Below the pieces are notes generated by a model. The model had not been told where the DNA came from. It saw nothing but the letters and a program-made list of their open reading frames with translations, and ran no database searches. A DNA stretch of 64,000 bases from Corynebacterium suranareeae (GTDB taxonomy: Bacteria > Actinomycetota > Actinomycetes > Mycobacteriales > Mycobacteriaceae), in contig NZ_AP017369.1 of NCBI RefSeq assembly GCF_002355155.1, positions 1,612,001 through 1,676,000 of the forward strand, written 5' to 3'. Below, in pieces: positions 39,225 to 48,326 of this stretch. A program made the translations under genes and the position numbers. Each line of letters begins with the position of its first letter. Within the stretch, counting starts at the first letter, position 1.

Positions 39225-40406
39225 TTAATTTGCCTCGTCGTCGATCAGGATTCCTTGTGCAAGGAGCTGGGTGATTGAGCAGGAATTGGATGCCGCCTTT
39301 AGTGACGCGCTTTCGGATTCGCTGAGATCACCTACCAGTTGAATTTTCCGACGCAGTTTAATCTGGCCCTGGTGAGTGGATTCTTCCTGGGAGATGGTGA
39401 CTTTGACATCATTAAGCCCTTTGATGCGCTTTTCAATGGCTGCTTGTTTGATGTTTTGTGAGTTTGCAGCGGCTAAAGCAGAGACCAGCAGGGACGTGGG
39501 AGTAACGCCGAGGTTTTTACCACCTTGGGATTTATCGCGGTCGGTGATGAAGTTGTGTGCGCCGGTGCGCACTGCAGCGCCGTATTTGCTGGCTTTGATG
39601 GTGGAAGCTTCAGCGACACCTTCTGGAAGTGGGTCTCCAGTGTTTTCTGGAACAAGGTAGGGCTCGACCCAGTTGGCGATGATGCGGGCTGCGCGCTGTG
39701 CGGTGCCATCTTTGGTGAGCAAGTGATCGGCTTTGTCCAGCGTCATTAGTGATTTGGGGTAGCGAGTAACCCGGAAGATTAGCTGCGCATTGTCCACACC
39801 AACTGTTTGATCAATGGGGGAATGAACCAACAGCAGTGGCTTGCGCAATTTGCGTAGGTGTTCTTCCGGGTTGGTGTCGGCTAGATCTTCGAGGAAAGAC
39901 CGTGAAATGGTGACATCGCGACCACCAAGGGTGAGGGTGACGGCCCCCTGAGCATCAACGTCAGTAATTCGATCAGCAAAGTGGAGTACTGCGTGTGCCG
40001 GGTCAAAAGGTGCACCAATTGTTGCCACTGCTTTGAGGCATGTGATTTTGGTGGCTGCTTTCAGTGATGCTGCGCCGCCTAAGGAATGCCCGATAAGTAG
40101 TTGTGGGGCTGAGTAGTTTTCAGCCAACCATTCAGACGCTGCCACGATATCGTCCACATTGGAGTTAAACGTGGTTTGTGAGAAAACGCCTTCGGATTGG
40201 CCAAGGCCTGGGAAATCAAAACGCAGGCAGGCGATGCCAGATTCGGCGAGGGTTTTACTGACTCTCGCAGCGGCTGGGGTAAACCTCGAGCCGGTGAAAC
40301 AGTGGGCAAACATTGCATAGGCAATGGGTTGTGTATCTGGAAGATCTAACGTCGCAGCCATCATCAATCCTTGTGATGATGGCACCTTCACGCTAACTGA
40401 ATGCAC
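39225..40406 (-). CDS. Fusion of alpha/beta hydrolase and OsmC-like peroxidase domain
   Basis: About 393 residues. The first about 250 are an alpha/beta hydrolase with oxyanion region AHCFTGS, nucleophile elbow GHSLGG (Ser about 106) and late His in DKADHLL. The C-terminal about 130 residues are OsmC/Ohr-like (VRTGAHNFITDRDKSQGGKNLGVTPTSLL split at KSQGG, about 270-300), where the single late Cys in SCSITQLLAQG stands at the position of the second peroxidatic Cys. The first Cys seems replaced. This two-domain architecture is known as the bifunctional alpha/beta hydrolase/OsmC family. GTG 40406 with AAAGG about 10 nt upstream is preferred; TTG 40427 is possible. Confidence 0.85.
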   Translation of the reverse strand: MHSVSVKVPSSQGLMMAATLDLPDTQPIAYAMFAHCFTGSRFTPAAARVSKTLAESGIACLRFDFPGLGQSEGVFSQTTFNSNVDDIVAASEWLAENYSAPQLLIGHSLGGAASLKAATKITCLKAVATIGAPFDPAHAVLHFADRITDVDAQGAVTLTLGGRDVTISRSFLEDLADTNPEEHLRKLRKPLLLVHSPIDQTVGVDNAQLIFRVTRYPKSLMTLDKADHLLTKDGTAQRAARIIANWVEPYLVPENTGDPLPEGVAEASTIKASKYGAAVRTGAHNFITDRDKSQGGKNLGVTPTSLLVSALAAANSQNIKQAAIEKRIKGLNDVKVTISQEESTHQGQIKLRRKIQLVGDLSESESASLKAASNSCSITQLLAQGILIDDEAN

Positions 40407-40598
40407 CGGGAGAATACCTTTCGACAAAGCAATTTCACCATCACTTTATGCACATCTTTCTTGCAGGTCACCCTGTGTTCACTATGTTGTTGCACAACTC
40501 TTACCCAACAATGCAATGTAGATCACGTCGTATCACCTGTGAGGGTGATTGAGTAGGGTGGAACAGATGAATTCAGATAGCTCACCGGAGGTATGATT

Positions 40599-42890
40599 GT
40601 GGCCGGTTTTGATTGGTTTTGGAAGGCACTCGGTGGCAAATCGGGCAGAAACCAAAAACGTAGCTTGGCAATTGTTGACCAAGCAGAAACCCATGCAGCA
40701 GAACTAGACGCATTAGATGATGCAGAGCTTGCGCAGCGTGCACGGGACCTGGCAAGTGGCGGACGAATAGAAAAGCATGCGGAATTTCTAGCTATTTTGG
40801 GGGTAGCTGCCCAACGCACCTTAGGGATGCGGCCATATCCGGTGCAATCGCAGGCAGTGTTGCGCCTTATTGAAGGCGATGTGGTGCACATGGCTACCGG
40901 TGAGGGAAAGACTTTGGTCGGCGCGATGGCCGCGACCGGATTGGGCTTGATGGGCAAAACTGTCCACGCGATCACGGTCAATGATTACTTGGCAGTACGC
41001 GATGCCGAGTGGATGCGGCCCTTGGTGGAATTTTTCGGTCTGAGCGTGGCAAGCATCAGCGAGAAAATGGATGCAGGGGAGCGTCGAGAAGCATATAAAG
41101 CCGCAATTGTCTACGGCCCTGTCAATGAAATCGGCTTTGACGTGCTGCGCGATCAGCTTATTACCCGGCGCGAAGACGCCGTGCAGCATGGCGCCGACGT
41201 CGCCATTATCGATGAGGCCGATTCGGTGCTTGTCGACGAAGCCCTCGTGCCACTCGTCCTCGCCGGCAACCAGCCCGGCCATGCGCCACGCGGCAAAATT
41301 ACCGATGTGGTGCGCTCTCTAAAAGAAAACGACGACTACACCATCGACGATGATCGCCGGAATGTCTTTCTCACCGAAAAAGGCTCCGCCAAAATTGAGC
41401 AACAACTTGGTCTGAGCAGCTTGTACGACGATGAGCACGTCGGCTCAACGCTGGTGCAGGTCAACCTCGCCCTCCACGCGCAGGCACTACTCATCCGCGA
41501 CATCCACTACATCGTCCGCGAGGGCAAGGTTTTGCTTATCGACGCCTCCCGCGGTCGTGTCGCCGACCTGCAGCGTTGGCCCGACGGCCTCCAAGCAGCA
41601 GTGGAGGCAAAAGAAGGGCTAGCGGTATCTGAAGGTGGCAAGATCTTAGATACCATCACTCTTCAAGCATTAATTGGGCGCTATCCCATGGCGTGCGGCA
41701 TGACAGGTACCGCAGTTGAGGCAACTGATCAGCTTCGTACCTTCTATGACCTGCATGTTTCAGTCATCGAGCGCAATCACCCATTACAGCGATTCGATGA
41801 AGCCGATCGAATTTACGCCACCATGGCAGAAAAAAACCGCGCGATTATTGATGAAATCGTCCTTTTACACAACACCGGTCAACCCGTTCTCGTTGGTACT
41901 CACGATGTCGCAGAGTCCGAAGAATTAGCCACTGCATTGCGTGAATTAGACATCGAAGTCAGTGTCCTCAACGCTAAAAACGACGCGGAAGAAGCCCAAA
42001 TTATCGCAGAAGCTGGCGATATCGGACGCGTGACTGTATCTACCCAGATGGCTGGCCGTGGTACTGACATTCGCCTCGGCGGTGCGGACGAAGCCGACTA
42101 TGACGAAGTAGTAAAACTTGGGGGACTAGCTGTCATTGGTACTGCTCGTCACCGCACTCAACGCCTAGATAACCAGCTGCGTGGGCGTGCTGGACGTCAA
42201 GGCGATCCAGGCTTGAGCCTTTTCTTTGTCTCCCTTGATGATGACGTCGTGGTCGCTGGTGGATCTGGAGAAAACGTCACCGCGCAACCTGATGCCACTG
42301 GACTAATTGATTCAGATCGCATCCGTGATTGGGTGGGGCACTGCCAACGAGTAACCGAAGGCCAACTGCTTGAGATTCATTCACAAAGCTGGAAATACAA
42401 CAAGCTGCTTGCCGATCAACGCGTCATCATCGATGAACGCAGGGCACGCCTTCTAGACACCGATCTAGCATGGACAGAACTAAGCCAGCAGGCGCCACAG
42501 CGCGCAAGGGAACTAGAAGAGCTTTCCCCTGAAATACGTGAACAAGCAGCCCGCGACATCATGTTGTATCACCTCGATTTCAACTGGTCAGAACACTTGG
42601 CGCTGATGGACGATGTCCGCGAATCAATCCACTTGCGTGCCATTGCCAGAGAAACACCCCTTGATGAGTACCACCGCATCGCTGTGCGTGAGTTTAAAGA
42701 TCTCGCACAACGGGCAGTAGATGACGCAGTATCAACCTTTACGTCGGTCACCATTGATCATCAAGGCGCACACCTAGATGATGAAGGCTTGGCACGACCA
42801 TCTGCTACCTGGACGTATATGGTTTCCGACAACCCTCTTGCCGGATCAGGCAACTCAGTAATCAGTGGCATAGGCAATATCTTTAGATAA
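40599..42890 (+). CDS. secA2: Accessory preprotein translocase ATPase SecA2
   Basis: 763 residues, shorter than SecA1 and lacking the C-terminal zinc-binding linker. Walker A is HMATGEGKTLVGAMAA (about 94-109), then ITVNDYLAVRDAEWM, DEAD-type Walker B VAIIDEADSVLVDEA (about 203-217), CGMTGTAVEATDQLR, motif V STQMAGRGTDIRLGG (about 481-495) and motif VI RQLRGRAGRQGDPG-like QLRGRAGRQGDPG. It drives export of a subset of proteins with SecYEG. The GTG at 40599 has GGAGGT with a 6-nt gap; the ATG at 40593 would have none. The upstream region (40407-40598) is divergent from the hydrolase gene and holds the inverted repeat ATCACC/GGTGAT. Confidence 0.95.
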   Translation: MAGFDWFWKALGGKSGRNQKRSLAIVDQAETHAAELDALDDAELAQRARDLASGGRIEKHAEFLAILGVAAQRTLGMRPYPVQSQAVLRLIEGDVVHMATGEGKTLVGAMAATGLGLMGKTVHAITVNDYLAVRDAEWMRPLVEFFGLSVASISEKMDAGERREAYKAAIVYGPVNEIGFDVLRDQLITRREDAVQHGADVAIIDEADSVLVDEALVPLVLAGNQPGHAPRGKITDVVRSLKENDDYTIDDDRRNVFLTEKGSAKIEQQLGLSSLYDDEHVGSTLVQVNLALHAQALLIRDIHYIVREGKVLLIDASRGRVADLQRWPDGLQAAVEAKEGLAVSEGGKILDTITLQALIGRYPMACGMTGTAVEATDQLRTFYDLHVSVIERNHPLQRFDEADRIYATMAEKNRAIIDEIVLLHNTGQPVLVGTHDVAESEELATALRELDIEVSVLNAKNDAEEAQIIAEAGDIGRVTVSTQMAGRGTDIRLGGADEADYDEVVKLGGLAVIGTARHRTQRLDNQLRGRAGRQGDPGLSLFFVSLDDDVVVAGGSGENVTAQPDATGLIDSDRIRDWVGHCQRVTEGQLLEIHSQSWKYNKLLADQRVIIDERRARLLDTDLAWTELSQQAPQRARELEELSPEIREQAARDIMLYHLDFNWSEHLALMDDVRESIHLRAIARETPLDEYHRIAVREFKDLAQRAVDDAVSTFTSVTIDHQGAHLDDEGLARPSATWTYMVSDNPLAGSGNSVISGIGNIFR

Positions 42891-43028
42891 GCGGATTGGT
42901 TAAATATCCTGCTCACGGGGATTTTCCAGGAAACCCTAGGGCTTAATGGAGGGTAACTCCGCACTCAACATCAAGACAAAGGCTATGATGAAAATCGTTA
43001 AGAATAATGTCGACACGGAGGAAGTTTA

Positions 43029-43460
43029 ATGAGCGACAACAACGGCACCCCGGAGCCACAGGTCGAGACCACCTCAGTATTCCGCGCTGATCTGCTGAAG
43101 GAAATGGAGTCGAGCACCGGAACCGCTCCAGCCTCCACAGGAGCTGAAAACCTTCCTGCAGGATCCGCTCTTCTTGTAGTCAAGCGTGGACCTAATGCAG
43201 GCGCTCGATTCCTTCTGGACCAGCCAACCACCACTGCAGGCCGCCACCCAGAAAGTGACATCTTCCTTGATGATGTCACCGTGTCTCGTCGTCACGCAGA
43301 ATTCCGCATCAATGAAGGCGAATTCGAGGTAGTAGACGTTGGATCCCTCAACGGAACCTACGTTAACCGCGAGCCACGCAACGCACAGGTCATGCAGACC
43401 GGCGATGAAATCCAGATCGGTAAATTCCGTCTGGTTTTCCTTGCAGGCCCTACCGAGTAA
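43029..43460 (+). CDS. odhI: Oxoglutarate dehydrogenase inhibitor OdhI (GarA)
   Basis: 143 residues. The N-terminus contains ETTSVFRADLL with Thr14 and Thr15, the sites phosphorylated by PknG and by PknA/PknB/PknL. The C-terminal FHA domain (about 48-140) has GRHPESDIFLDDVTVSRRHAEF, with the phospho-binding Arg, Ser and His, and GSLNGTYVNR. Unphosphorylated OdhI binds OdhA and shuts down the 2-oxoglutarate dehydrogenase complex, favouring glutamate formation; phosphorylation folds the tail onto the FHA domain and relieves this. Ribosome site GGAGGAAG. The order odhI-ftsR-BFN-merR equals Rv1827-Rv1830. Confidence 0.98.
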   Translation: MSDNNGTPEPQVETTSVFRADLLKEMESSTGTAPASTGAENLPAGSALLVVKRGPNAGARFLLDQPTTTAGRHPESDIFLDDVTVSRRHAEFRINEGEFEVVDVGSLNGTYVNREPRNAQVMQTGDEIQIGKFRLVFLAGPTE

Positions 43461-43617
43461 GACACCTTCTAGGTAGTTTTTGCAGTAACTAGCTGCAAAC
43501 AGCGCGGTTGCAGGATAGATCGTTATCTTGCAACCGTTTCGTGTATAGAATTCCTAAAAGGCCTTTTTAAAGTCCCCTGTCCGCCCCTTATAAATCACAG
43601 CAGGTAGCAGCAACATC

Positions 43618-44379
43618 GTGAGCGCACTCCGTAAAACAGCCCCAAACGGATCTATCGGCAAATCCGCCACCAGAACCGTTCCGGTGAAACACACCAAAAC
43701 CATGTCCATTGGCGTGGTTTTGGAACGCTTGAACGCAGAGTTCCCCGATGTCACTGTGTCCAAAATTCGCTTCCTGGAATCGGAAGGGCTGATCACTCCT
43801 GAGCGGACAGCCTCCGGCTATCGGCGTTTTACTGAATCAGATGTAGAACGCCTGCGCTACATCCTGGTTACTCAGCGCGACAATTATCTTCCTTTAAAGG
43901 TCATCCGCGAGCAGCTAGAAGCCATGGACAATGGCTCGGTCACCGCAATCGTTGGTGGCGCATCTGCTGAACCATTCGTTAGCCCGGAAAAATTTCAGGC
44001 ACCTGCTATAACACGGCTTACTGACTCCGATGTAGCAGAAAAAGCGGGCGTTAACGTTGAATTAGTCGTTGATCTAGTCAACGCACGCCTGATAAAGCCA
44101 GATGCTGCAGGGTTTTTTACCAACGATGACGTAGCAATCGCCAGCACCGCGGCCAACCTAAAATCGATGGGCTTTGATCTGCGCCGACTAAAGTCCTTAG
44201 GAAACGCAGCAGCCCGCCAAGCCGATCTTATCTCCCAGGTAGCAACCCCGATTGCCCAGGGTAAAAGTGATGTGGCACGCCAGCAGGCTGAAGAAATGGC
44301 ACAACAAATGTGCTCCCTAGTTGTATCAATGCATGCCTCATTGGTGAAAAACGCAACTCGTGAGCAGCTTGGATACTGA
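43618..44379 (+). CDS. ftsR: MerR-type regulator FtsR
   Basis: 253 residues. The winged-helix DNA-binding domain (about 28-100) reads MSIGVVLERLNAEFPDVTVSKIRFLESEGLI then SGYRRFTESDVERLRYI, the MerR pattern. A second helical region (about 130-210) with TRLTDSDVAEKAGVNVELVVDLV looks like another HTH-like segment, followed by a helical tail. There is no metal-binding Cys triad. The C. glutamicum protein at this locus was named FtsR, an activator of ftsZ; the homologue is Rv1828. GTG start at 43618. It is followed after 8 nt by the BFN-domain gene, so these two form an operon. Confidence 0.9.
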   Translation: MSALRKTAPNGSIGKSATRTVPVKHTKTMSIGVVLERLNAEFPDVTVSKIRFLESEGLITPERTASGYRRFTESDVERLRYILVTQRDNYLPLKVIREQLEAMDNGSVTAIVGGASAEPFVSPEKFQAPAITRLTDSDVAEKAGVNVELVVDLVNARLIKPDAAGFFTNDDVAIASTAANLKSMGFDLRRLKSLGNAAARQADLISQVATPIAQGKSDVARQQAEEMAQQMCSLVVSMHASLVKNATREQLGY

Positions 44380-44387
44380 TAGAAAAA

Positions 44388-44996
44388 ATGAGTTTTGTTG
44401 AACTTGAATTCCATGGAGTTCACACCATGGAACCAGACGGATTTACCTGCGCGCTTTTTAGATGGAATGAAGGCAATAAAATCCTTCCCATCTGGATTGA
44501 CGCAGATGACGCCATAAAAATCCAGGCATATCAGGCAGGTTTTGAGCCCACCCGGCCAACCGCACATGAATTGCTTGCAGAAGCCTTCCAACGATTGACC
44601 CCATGGGTAAGCTCGCTACAGATTGTCTCCCATTTCGAAGGCGTTTTTATCGCTGCGATCACCACCTCTGGAGGTGAACAATTTGATGCCAGGCCCAGTG
44701 ACGTCATCGTGTTATCCCAGCTTTTAGAAGTTCCGATTTCTATTGATGAGGAAATACTTCAGCAAAGCTCGTTCTTTATCAACGATGAGAACCTGGAAGA
44801 ATACTTTGGCATTATCATCGACCGCAGTGATTCCGACAGCAACCACGAAGAAGTATCGGCATCTGGTGATGCACAAGCCGATGCTGATTTCCAGCAACTG
44901 ATGCAAAGCCTAGGAGTATCAGAAGACGATCTCTTCAGCGCTCCCGATGAACCCGATAACGGCGCAACACCGGAAGACAGACCAGACAATTCCTAA
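44388..44996 (+). CDS. Bifunctional nuclease (BFN, DUF151) domain protein
   Basis: 202 residues. The BFN domain spans about 1-135 with VELEFHGVHTMEPDG, ILPIWIDADDAIKIQAYQAG (about 37-56) and RPTAHELLAEAFQRL, then RPSDVIVLSQLLEVPISIDEEIL. The C-terminal about 65 residues are acidic and disordered. A plant member of this family has RNase and DNase activity, but most bacterial ones are untested. M. tuberculosis counterpart Rv1829. A terminator follows 13 nt after the stop. Confidence 0.88.
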   Translation: MSFVELEFHGVHTMEPDGFTCALFRWNEGNKILPIWIDADDAIKIQAYQAGFEPTRPTAHELLAEAFQRLTPWVSSLQIVSHFEGVFIAAITTSGGEQFDARPSDVIVLSQLLEVPISIDEEILQQSSFFINDENLEEYFGIIIDRSDSDSNHEEVSASGDAQADADFQQLMQSLGVSEDDLFSAPDEPDNGATPEDRPDNS

Positions 44997-45009
44997 AATG
45001 TGACTAATA

Positions 45010-45046
45010 ACACCCTCAGATTTAGTTTTACTGGGGGTGTTTTTTG
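45010..45046 (+). terminator. Terminator after the BFN gene
   Basis: Stem ACACCCTCAG (45010-45019) with CTGGGGGTGT (45031-45040), one G-T pair, followed by T6. Confidence 0.88.
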
Positions 45047-45186
45047 GCGTGTCTTATGCTTAGGGCTTGACTGTGGTCTAGGGTAGAGACCAGACTATAA
45101 GCAAGTTGCATGCTTAGAATTAACAACGGTGTTGTTTTGAATAAAACATTGATACTGACATCGTTGCTGACAAATCGGAGAAACCA

Positions 45187-45762
45187 GTGTACGAAGACAA
45201 AAACTACCAGGGAGAAGTTTTCAACGGCATCCCTGTACAAGAGTCCCTTTTTGAGGTCGGACCCGACGAACAAGTTGGCTACCGAGTACCTACCGCCTGC
45301 CAAGTTGCCGGCATTACTTACCGTCAGCTGGATTACTGGGCACGCACCAAACTTGTCGTACCAACAATTCGTGGTGCTCGCGGATCAGGCTCCCAACGCC
45401 TGTACTCCTTCAAAGACATTCTTGTATTAAAGATCGTCAAGCGCCTGCTCGATACCGGAATTTCTCTGCAAAACATTCGTCTAGCGGTAGACAAACTCCG
45501 CGATATGGGAACCAATGACCTCGCAGAAATCACCCTGGTCTCTGATGGCACCACCGTGTATGAATGCCGCTCCAATGAAGAGGTCATCGATCTTCTTGGT
45601 GGAGGCCAGGGCGTATTCGGCATTGCAGTTCCAGGCATTATGAAGGAACTCACTGGCGATATTTCTTCCTTCCCATCTGAGCGTATTGATGAGGAATTTC
45701 AGGCAGAGACCATCAACTTTCAAGATGAGCTTGCAGCCCGCCGGAGCCGACGCACCTCCTAA
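45187..45762 (+). CDS. MerR-family transcriptional regulator (Rv1830-type)
   Basis: 191 residues. The HTH part (about 33-105) reads YRVPTACQVAGITYRQLDYWARTKLVVP followed by SQRLYSFKDILVLKIVKRLLDTGI, the MerR/HspR pattern. A C-terminal regulatory part contains VYECRSNEEVIDLLGGGQGVFGIAVPG. The regulated genes are not visible from the sequence. GTG start with GGAG 6 nt upstream. It has its own upstream space (190 bp) containing the small inverted repeat GGTCTAGG/AGAGACC near 45075. Confidence 0.88.
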   Translation: MYEDKNYQGEVFNGIPVQESLFEVGPDEQVGYRVPTACQVAGITYRQLDYWARTKLVVPTIRGARGSGSQRLYSFKDILVLKIVKRLLDTGISLQNIRLAVDKLRDMGTNDLAEITLVSDGTTVYECRSNEEVIDLLGGGQGVFGIAVPGIMKELTGDISSFPSERIDEEFQAETINFQDELAARRSRRTS

Positions 45763-45774
45763 AAGCTAAACATA

Positions 45775-45825
45775 AAACTCTTGTGTCCTAGGCCCCTCCG
45801 AACCTATTGGGCGCAAGGGTTTTTG
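45775..45825 (+). terminator. Terminator after the second MerR gene
   Basis: Stem AAACTCTTGTG (45775-45785) with CGCAAGGGTTT (45812-45822), with two wobble-type differences, followed by T. Confidence 0.75.
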
Positions 45826-45891
45826 TTGTCTATATGAATAGATCTGTAACGCTGTATTGCTGTAGAAGGCGATTTAAGGCGTCGGAATATC

Positions 45892-46140
45892 CAGGATGAG
45901 TGTTTGTATGGGTTGGGCTTATTTGGGTACTTACGCGCGATTCTGGAGGCTTATCATTTTGGGGCCAGTGGGGTAGGTGTGAAATCTGGAAGTTTGCCGA
46001 TCAAGAATTCACCACAAACATGAGTTCTGGCCACAAAATCGAATAAAAATTTGCATACCAGGTACGTTTGGTTGCAAAAATCCACCACAAATGGCAGGAA
46101 TCCTTAGGTTTGTGGTAGATATTCGCACATACTTACGCTT
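45892..46140 (+). repeat. Dispersed 249-bp repeat, copy B
   Basis: Counterpart of 16598-16846, same strand, same length and colinear without visible large gaps. The terminal hairpin AATCCACCACAAA (46079-46091) with TTTGTGGTAGATATT (46109-46123) is preserved, although copy A differs at several stem positions. No ORF. It fills most of the 430-bp gap between the MerR gene and the convergent DUF1707 gene. Confidence 0.7.
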
Positions 46141-46197
46141 AAGTGGGTAGTTGGTTCCACGGAGCGATCCCTGCATTTTAGACGTACCGCATTGGGG

Positions 46198-46707
46198 TTA
46201 TTGTTCCAATTCCCGGCGTCGCTTCGCTGCAATACGTAAACGAGCTTCGCGTTCGCTTTGCTCTTGTTCGTGGAGTTCCTCAAAAAGTTTTTCATCGGCA
46301 TCATCTACTTTGAGTAGAAAACGTGCACCCGCTGAGGCAGCGCCACCGATGATGAACACAACCCAGAAATAGGGAACGTGGAGAACAAACAAGCCGAGGA
46401 AGAACGCGACCATCACCACAGACCAAATGGCTGAGTCGATCCGTTGGAGTTTCTTTCCTCGCTGCAGTACTAGATCTAGTTCTTTGTCAGCATCATCGTG
46501 AACTGGTGTGATAGCGGTACTTGGCTGCTCTGGTAGATCTGAGAATAAAACATCGATATCACCGGCAGTGCGGGCGATTGCTGCAGCTCCGGTTCGGGTG
46601 TCGAATTCTTCGATGTCGAGGTAGCCGTCGGCAAAATACAACCCAAGTTTGTCTAGGGCTTGAGATCGCTCAACGTCGCCTATTCGTTGGTTGGGGTTGC
46701 CGTCCAT
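46198..46707 (-). CDS. DUF1707-domain membrane protein
   Basis: 169 residues from the ATG at 46707. The N-terminal SHOCT-like DUF1707 domain reads RIGDVERSQALDKLGLYFADGYLDIEEFDTR (given as RIGDVERSQALDKLGL, about 8-23, then EFDTRTGAA). Two adjacent membrane helices follow (about 95-135, IWSVVMVAFFLGLFVLHVPY and VFIIGGAASAGARFLL). The C-terminal tail is highly charged and probably coiled coil (ERREARLRIAAKRRRELEQ-type). Function unknown; the family is common in actinobacterial cell-envelope and regulatory contexts. Confidence 0.82.
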   Translation of the reverse strand: MDGNPNQRIGDVERSQALDKLGLYFADGYLDIEEFDTRTGAAAIARTAGDIDVLFSDLPEQPSTAITPVHDDADKELDLVLQRGKKLQRIDSAIWSVVMVAFFLGLFVLHVPYFWVVFIIGGAASAGARFLLKVDDADEKLFEELHEQEQSEREARLRIAAKRRRELEQ

Positions 46708-46763
46708 AGTTTCAGTATAAGCGCCTGCGTATGCTCGCCCTCTGGCACACAACAAAAGGCAAA

Positions 46764-46812
46764 GGAAAAACTCCCATTTTGGCAGTGGGCACTGTACAGA
46801 ATGGGAGTTTTC
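46764..46812 (-). terminator. Terminator of the VWA gene
   Basis: Perfect 12-bp arms (46767-46778 with 46800-46811); an inner CAGTG/CACTG adds stability. The minus-strand T run follows. It may also serve plus-strand readthrough, as it has T4 on that side too. Confidence 0.85.
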
Positions 46813-46824
46813 TAGCGTGATGTT

Positions 46825-48267
46825 TTAAAGACCAAATGCCTCGCGGAGAGCTGCGTCGATGTGCTCAACAGTAGTTGCTTGGGTGGAGCTGCCGTTGTGG
46901 GTCGTGGCGAAATCACTGAGCACAGTATCGATCGGATCGTGGCCCACGTGAATGACGTGTAGTGAGATGTTGTCTGCGAATGCGGCACCAAGATCGTTGA
47001 GGAAAGCTTCGTCGGTATATTCACCAGCAGAACCAGAGGTGACGATAACAACGCGCATCGGTTGTCCATCGGGGGAGCCTTCTTTAGCGATTTGGGTTGC
47101 TGCGACAACAGACGCGCGAGTCAACGGGACACCGCCGGTGCCAAGACGAACGATTGCTCCAGCTGCGTTTTCTCCACCCGATGCATCAGGGAAGGAGACA
47201 TTGGCACGCCATCCCTTGGTCACGCCTGGGTTGAGGGGGGAAGAGTAATTGTTTAGCGCAACTTGGTTGCCTAAGCTTCCGGTTTCGCGGGCCAGATTTG
47301 CTAGCGAACGGGATACCACAGTGTGGTAGGTCTCTTGGGTGCCGTCGACAACTCGGTCCATGTTGGTGGAGGTATCTACGTTGATGATCGTATCTGAAGG
47401 GGAAGCGGGTTCCGCTTCGACGGGTGGTGCTTCGGTAGTTTCAGCAGCAGTTTCTTCAGCTTGGGTGAGGACACTTTCAAGCGCGTCATTATCTGCCCCA
47501 CCTTTATCGAAGTTGAAATTGCCAAAATCAGATGCAGCGCGAGCTTGATCTTCAGAGATGGTATCATTTGCGTTGGTGGCGATTGCCCAAACTGGTACTT
47601 CAGCGCCGTCTAGTGCTTCAAATGTGTAGCCTTCGGGAAGTTCTGCGCCTTCAACTGTGGCAAAAGCAGGGGAGTTTGAGGCACCTGTTGCTGTGACATC
47701 TGCATCACGAGCCAATGCTGCGGCAGCTGCCTCGGGGCTATTAGCCATGGCTAGAGCCACAGCTGCAGATGCTCCGGAGTTGGTAGCAACTGGAAGAGCT
47801 ACTGTGTCGAGATTAAGCGTACTGGGATCTGTGCCATCTGCTACTGCTACACCTCCTTGTGCAGAGGCGACCTGTGGCCAGGAATCCTCCGAAGCGCTAG
47901 CTACCGCACCAGTTTCTGAAAGTGCGGTTGCTGCATCTGAACGAGAACCAGCAAAAAGATAGGTAGCGGCTTGGACGTTACCTCCAACGGCTTCTGCGTT
48001 GACGCAGAAGTCACGGCTTGTGGGGGCTGATTCATTGTAGGCATCAACGAGCTTTTCCGCTGTGGCGGAATCGCCTCCCACAGGAAGGTTAAGGTCCCCT
48101 GAAATGCATTCTTCCGAGGCAGAAGGTGTTGGCACTACATCTTCATCAGAAGATCGGTTGACCAGCCACACCACTAACGCGATGATGAGAGCAATAATGA
48201 TAACCAGCGCGGTGGTCAGCGATTTGGATAACCTTAAGTTTGAATTTCCACTTGAATGGCGTGCCAC
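46825..48267 (-). CDS. Membrane-anchored VWA-domain protein
   Basis: 480 residues. One N-terminal membrane helix (TTALVIIIALIIALVVWLV, about 18-36) anchors a large extracytoplasmic part. The middle (about 55-270) has a solute-binding-like region, EKLVDAYNESAPTSRDFCVNAEAVGGN, with two Cys that could form a disulfide. A Thr/Glu/Pro-rich linker (about 275-290) leads to a C-terminal von Willebrand A domain (about 295-480) with the MIDAS-type motif INVDTSTNM (canonical DxSxS is DTSTN here) and VVIVTSGSAGEY. Expected to be a surface protein binding a partner through a metal ion; ligand unknown. Confidence 0.82.
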   Translation of the reverse strand: MARHSSGNSNLRLSKSLTTALVIIIALIIALVVWLVNRSSDEDVVPTPSASEECISGDLNLPVGGDSATAEKLVDAYNESAPTSRDFCVNAEAVGGNVQAATYLFAGSRSDAATALSETGAVASASEDSWPQVASAQGGVAVADGTDPSTLNLDTVALPVATNSGASAAVALAMANSPEAAAAALARDADVTATGASNSPAFATVEGAELPEGYTFEALDGAEVPVWAIATNANDTISEDQARAASDFGNFNFDKGGADNDALESVLTQAEETAAETTEAPPVEAEPASPSDTIINVDTSTNMDRVVDGTQETYHTVVSRSLANLARETGSLGNQVALNNYSSPLNPGVTKGWRANVSFPDASGGENAAGAIVRLGTGGVPLTRASVVAATQIAKEGSPDGQPMRVVIVTSGSAGEYTDEAFLNDLGAAFADNISLHVIHVGHDPIDTVLSDFATTHNGSSTQATTVEHIDAALREAFGL

Positions 48268-48326
48268 GTTTCTCCCTCGCTGTGCTTTCTAGCTACTTCC
48301 GACGATAAAAGACCCAAGTCTAATTG

